Assembly: GCF_018687715.1 (NCBI RefSeq)
Contig: NC_056760.1
Location: 12,450,001 to 12,514,000 of the forward strand
Origin: Carya illinoinensis
Lineage: Eukaryota > Streptophyta > Magnoliopsida > Fagales > Juglandaceae
Direction: 5' to 3'
Length of the DNA: 64,000 bases
The stretch's first letter is position 1. The number at the start of each line of letters is the position of its first letter. Shown one piece after another: positions 61,581 through 64,000 of this stretch. A model generated the notes under the pieces. The model had not been told where the DNA came from. It worked only from the letters and a program-made list of their open reading frames with translations, and did no database searches. A program made the translations under genes and the position numbers.

Positions 61581-61849
61581 TGTCGGTAGGAGGGAGCTTT
61601 TGAGAAAGGGACTTAGCACCAACTTTTCCTGTAAACTTTTTTAATCGATAGAGATTAGATGAGCATCATGAAAGTTTTAAAAAATTCACGTAATGGGTTT
61701 TCAACTATTCAAGCGATGACTTCTCCCAATAGTATTTGTTTGTTTTCTCTGTTGTTTGCCTTTAGGTTCTATTTGTTTTGTTGGGTTGTCACCCGGTGGC
61801 CCCCTTGCCGCCACCATGTCAAGGTCACACGGCATCACCGTATGGTTGG

Positions 61850-62345
61850 GTGCATCGTGGTTAGACAGCACGGCAATCAGTTTTGGATGCTTTCCCGACA
61901 GGACTGGGAGTTGGTGGGTGAGAGTCGTTGGAGTTGGTGGATTCAGTATCTATTTATATATATAATAACCGTATATATATAATATATTATATATTATATA
62001 ATATTTTATCTAAAATAGTAACGGAGTGGGTGTGCACGACAATTAATTTTGGATTCTTTCCCGACAGGAGTTGAGAGTCGGTGGAGTGGGTGAGATGATA
62101 ATATATATTATATAATATTTTATCTAAAATAGTAATGGAGTGGGTGTGCACGGCAATTAATTTTGGAATCTTTCTCGACAGGAGTGGGAGTTGGTGGGTG
62201 AGAGTCACTGGAGGTGAGATGATAATATATATTATATAATATTTTATCTAAAATAGTAACGGAGTGGGTGAGATGATAATAATATATATTATATAATATT
62301 ATATATATTATATAATATTTTATCTAAAATAGTAACGTAATGGGT
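61850..62345 (+). repeat. Minisatellite, units of about 110-130 bp
   Basis: Units share CACGGCAATTAATTTTGGA or a variant, TTTCCCGACAGGAGT, GGTGGGTGAGAGTC, then ATATATTATATAATATTTTA and TCTAAAATAGTAACGGAGTG. Three fuller units and two shortened ones are visible; the first (from about 61,860) is the most diverged. Confidence 0.8.
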
Positions 62346-63119
62346 GTGCCCGTGCATGACTGCACCTTAAACGCCATCTAATAATCACGTGGATCTATAC
62401 TGCAAAACGTTGGACTGTAAAAAGAGTAGAGATGGGCATCGTGGGACCCATTGTTTGACTGCAAAATGTTACAGGCTACAGCTGGCCAACTCATATAAAA
62501 GACAACTAAATGTACATTCTCTTTAGTAAATTAATAATCTAATTTTAGAAAGAGAACAATTCATTATTAGTGTTGTTGAAGCAGTATAGATCCACGTGAT
62601 GATATTAAAGATACAAAAATAGACCTGCCACTAAACCTATAACTCTCTTTTCACCTAATCTAGATTATTGGATCAACTTTTCTGAAGACTTGAAGGATGA
62701 GATATTTCTGAAGACTCGATGATCAATGCATGCATCAAATGTCAAAAGTTTCCACTCAAGTTAGGTAGGGGAGCTGCTTGCTTTAAGAAAAACAAAACAT
62801 ATAGCGAATATTAAGGCTTGGGATCCAAATTTAATGGTTGGTAGGCATATTATATAGGTACTACTGCATGATATTTGAAATTAATCAGGCGGCCAGCCAA
62901 TGGTAATGTACGTGTTCATGACTAATTGTGCCAACCTAACTAATATAATTTGTGGACAGAAATTTGCTGCGTGTTTGTATATATGACTATATGAGTTTCT
63001 GAGCATCCGTTCCCAGATAAAGTAGTTAAGAAACACTCATCATGATTAGCTATCTGTTGAAAAATTAACAAGACGTTAACAGCAGTAGTGTCTATAGTTC
63101 GGTGGAAGCCTAGATATAG

Positions 63120-63150
<31 letters not shown>

Positions 63151-64000
63151 TTTATATATATAGAGCTTATCTTGCAAATAGAGATGATCAATGCACGTCC
63201 TTTCTGTAAATTTAATGATAATCTTTATAAAAAAATTTCATTATTTAACTATTAGCATATACTTCATTTAAATTGTTTCAATTCATATATGAATTTTGTA
63301 TAAAATTATATTAAGAATTAAAAATATAAATAAATAAAATTTAAAATGTTGTAAAATTTCTTTTTCAATTTATATATTAATAATGACTTAAAATTTAATA
63401 ATAATGTTTATAAAGGATTTTTGTTATCTAGATATTAGTACACAGTTCATTTAAATGTTTTTGCTTAACATATGAGTTATAAATAAAATTTTGTTGAGAA
63501 TCTAAAATGTAAAAAAAAATTAAAATGTTTTAAAATTCTATTTCTTTTATTTTAGTGTTACCCTTTTCTGGGAGTTGTTACAAGACAGTCAATAAATGTT
63601 AGTTTTGTGAATAATTTAATATTATTTGTTGGGAGTTTGATATTCAAACTATTTTGATATGTGTATATATTATATGGTACACATACAGACGCATTGTGAA
63701 GGAAATGACTAAACTAATCCCTGTTGAGTGTAACAGCAGAAGGAGGGTGATACGCTATCCACGAGCATATCACCGATCCCTATTGAGTGTAACAGTGTAA
63801 CACCAGTCCCTCGATCGATCGGTCAAAGACTCAAAAGCTAGCTATTTATCTAATTATTTATATTGTAATTGCATTAATATTAATATAATTAATACTACTA
63901 TATTTATTATTATTATTATTATTATTATTAGGGAAGCCAGCTTATGATCAATATCACATATATAGCACAAGACTTTTGTTGTTTTTTTTTTTCAGCATAT
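62346..64000. other. AT-rich intergenic sequence to window end
   Basis: No gene is supported. It holds TA microsatellites near 63,122-63,160 and a TTA repeat near 63,900-63,930. Confidence 0.5.

Larger units (their letters stand above)
59940..62345 (+). mobile_element. Second Helitron of the 20,844 family, 5' end clear, 3' end uncertain
   Basis: TCTATACTAATATATAAAGT followed by GCGAATC and ATTTTACCCTTAGTT matches the 5' end at 20,844 and follows a T in an (AT)n tract. No hairpin plus CTRR end could be fixed; the end given is only a guess at the edge of the minisatellite. Inside are TATAAAAGC at about 60,146 with a CT-rich leader (microsatellite at 60,205-60,236), and exon-like sequence at about 61,240-61,580. 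No Rep or helicase. Confidence 0.5.

Overview
This window is plant nuclear DNA. It has intron-split genes with GT-AG junctions, very AT-rich intergenic sequence, and many plant-type transposable elements (Helitrons, Ty1/Copia, solo LTRs, hAT, Harbinger-like MITEs, a tRNA-derived SINE). The kinase, transporter and phosphatase genes look eudicot. The SINE and MITE families resemble those I associate with Fagales trees such as walnut or hickory, but I could not check the species.

Layout. At 1-7,800 there is a small unassigned ORF, a decayed F-box gene and an intact AGCVIII kinase of the D6PK-like group on the minus strand. At 7,800-20,840 there is a gene desert of MITEs, one degraded SINE with long target-site duplications, an LTR-like insertion nested in a MITE, and the wreck of a hAT transposase gene. 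At 20,844-48,830 lies a roughly 28-kb pile of nested elements. It holds a 2.2-kb non-autonomous Helitron with recognisable 5' and 3' ends; a large autonomous-type Helitron (Rep/helicase gene plus an RPA-like gene) split by two LTR-type insertions, each with a perfect 5-bp target-site duplication; and a dead Ty1/Copia element with two LTRs. At 48,830-53,400 an apparently intact oligopeptide transporter (OPT) gene of seven exons follows a duplicated upstream block. At 54,098-55,770 (minus) sit the first seven exons of a phosphoglycolate phosphatase 2-like gene with the C-terminal half missing. At 55,800-64,000 there are no convincing genes. This part has a second copy of the OPT upstream block (58,740-59,930), a Helitron-type 5' end that interrupts it, a 3' region with exon-like remnants, and a minisatellite.

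How the pieces relate. Only two genes look functional: the D6PK-like kinase and the OPT transporter. The sequence just left of 20,840 plus that right of 48,830 is collinear with the uninterrupted block at 58,740-59,930. That second copy therefore acts as an empty-site reference and shows that the 28-kb pile entered one (TA)n-like site.

The least expected signal is a set of three very short inserts (about 15-23 bp, essentially a homopolymer A or T tail plus 3-6 bases). Each is flanked by direct repeats of about 15 bp, as if a retroelement had integrated nothing but its tail. One of these duplicated the exon-1 splice donor of the OPT gene in frame.
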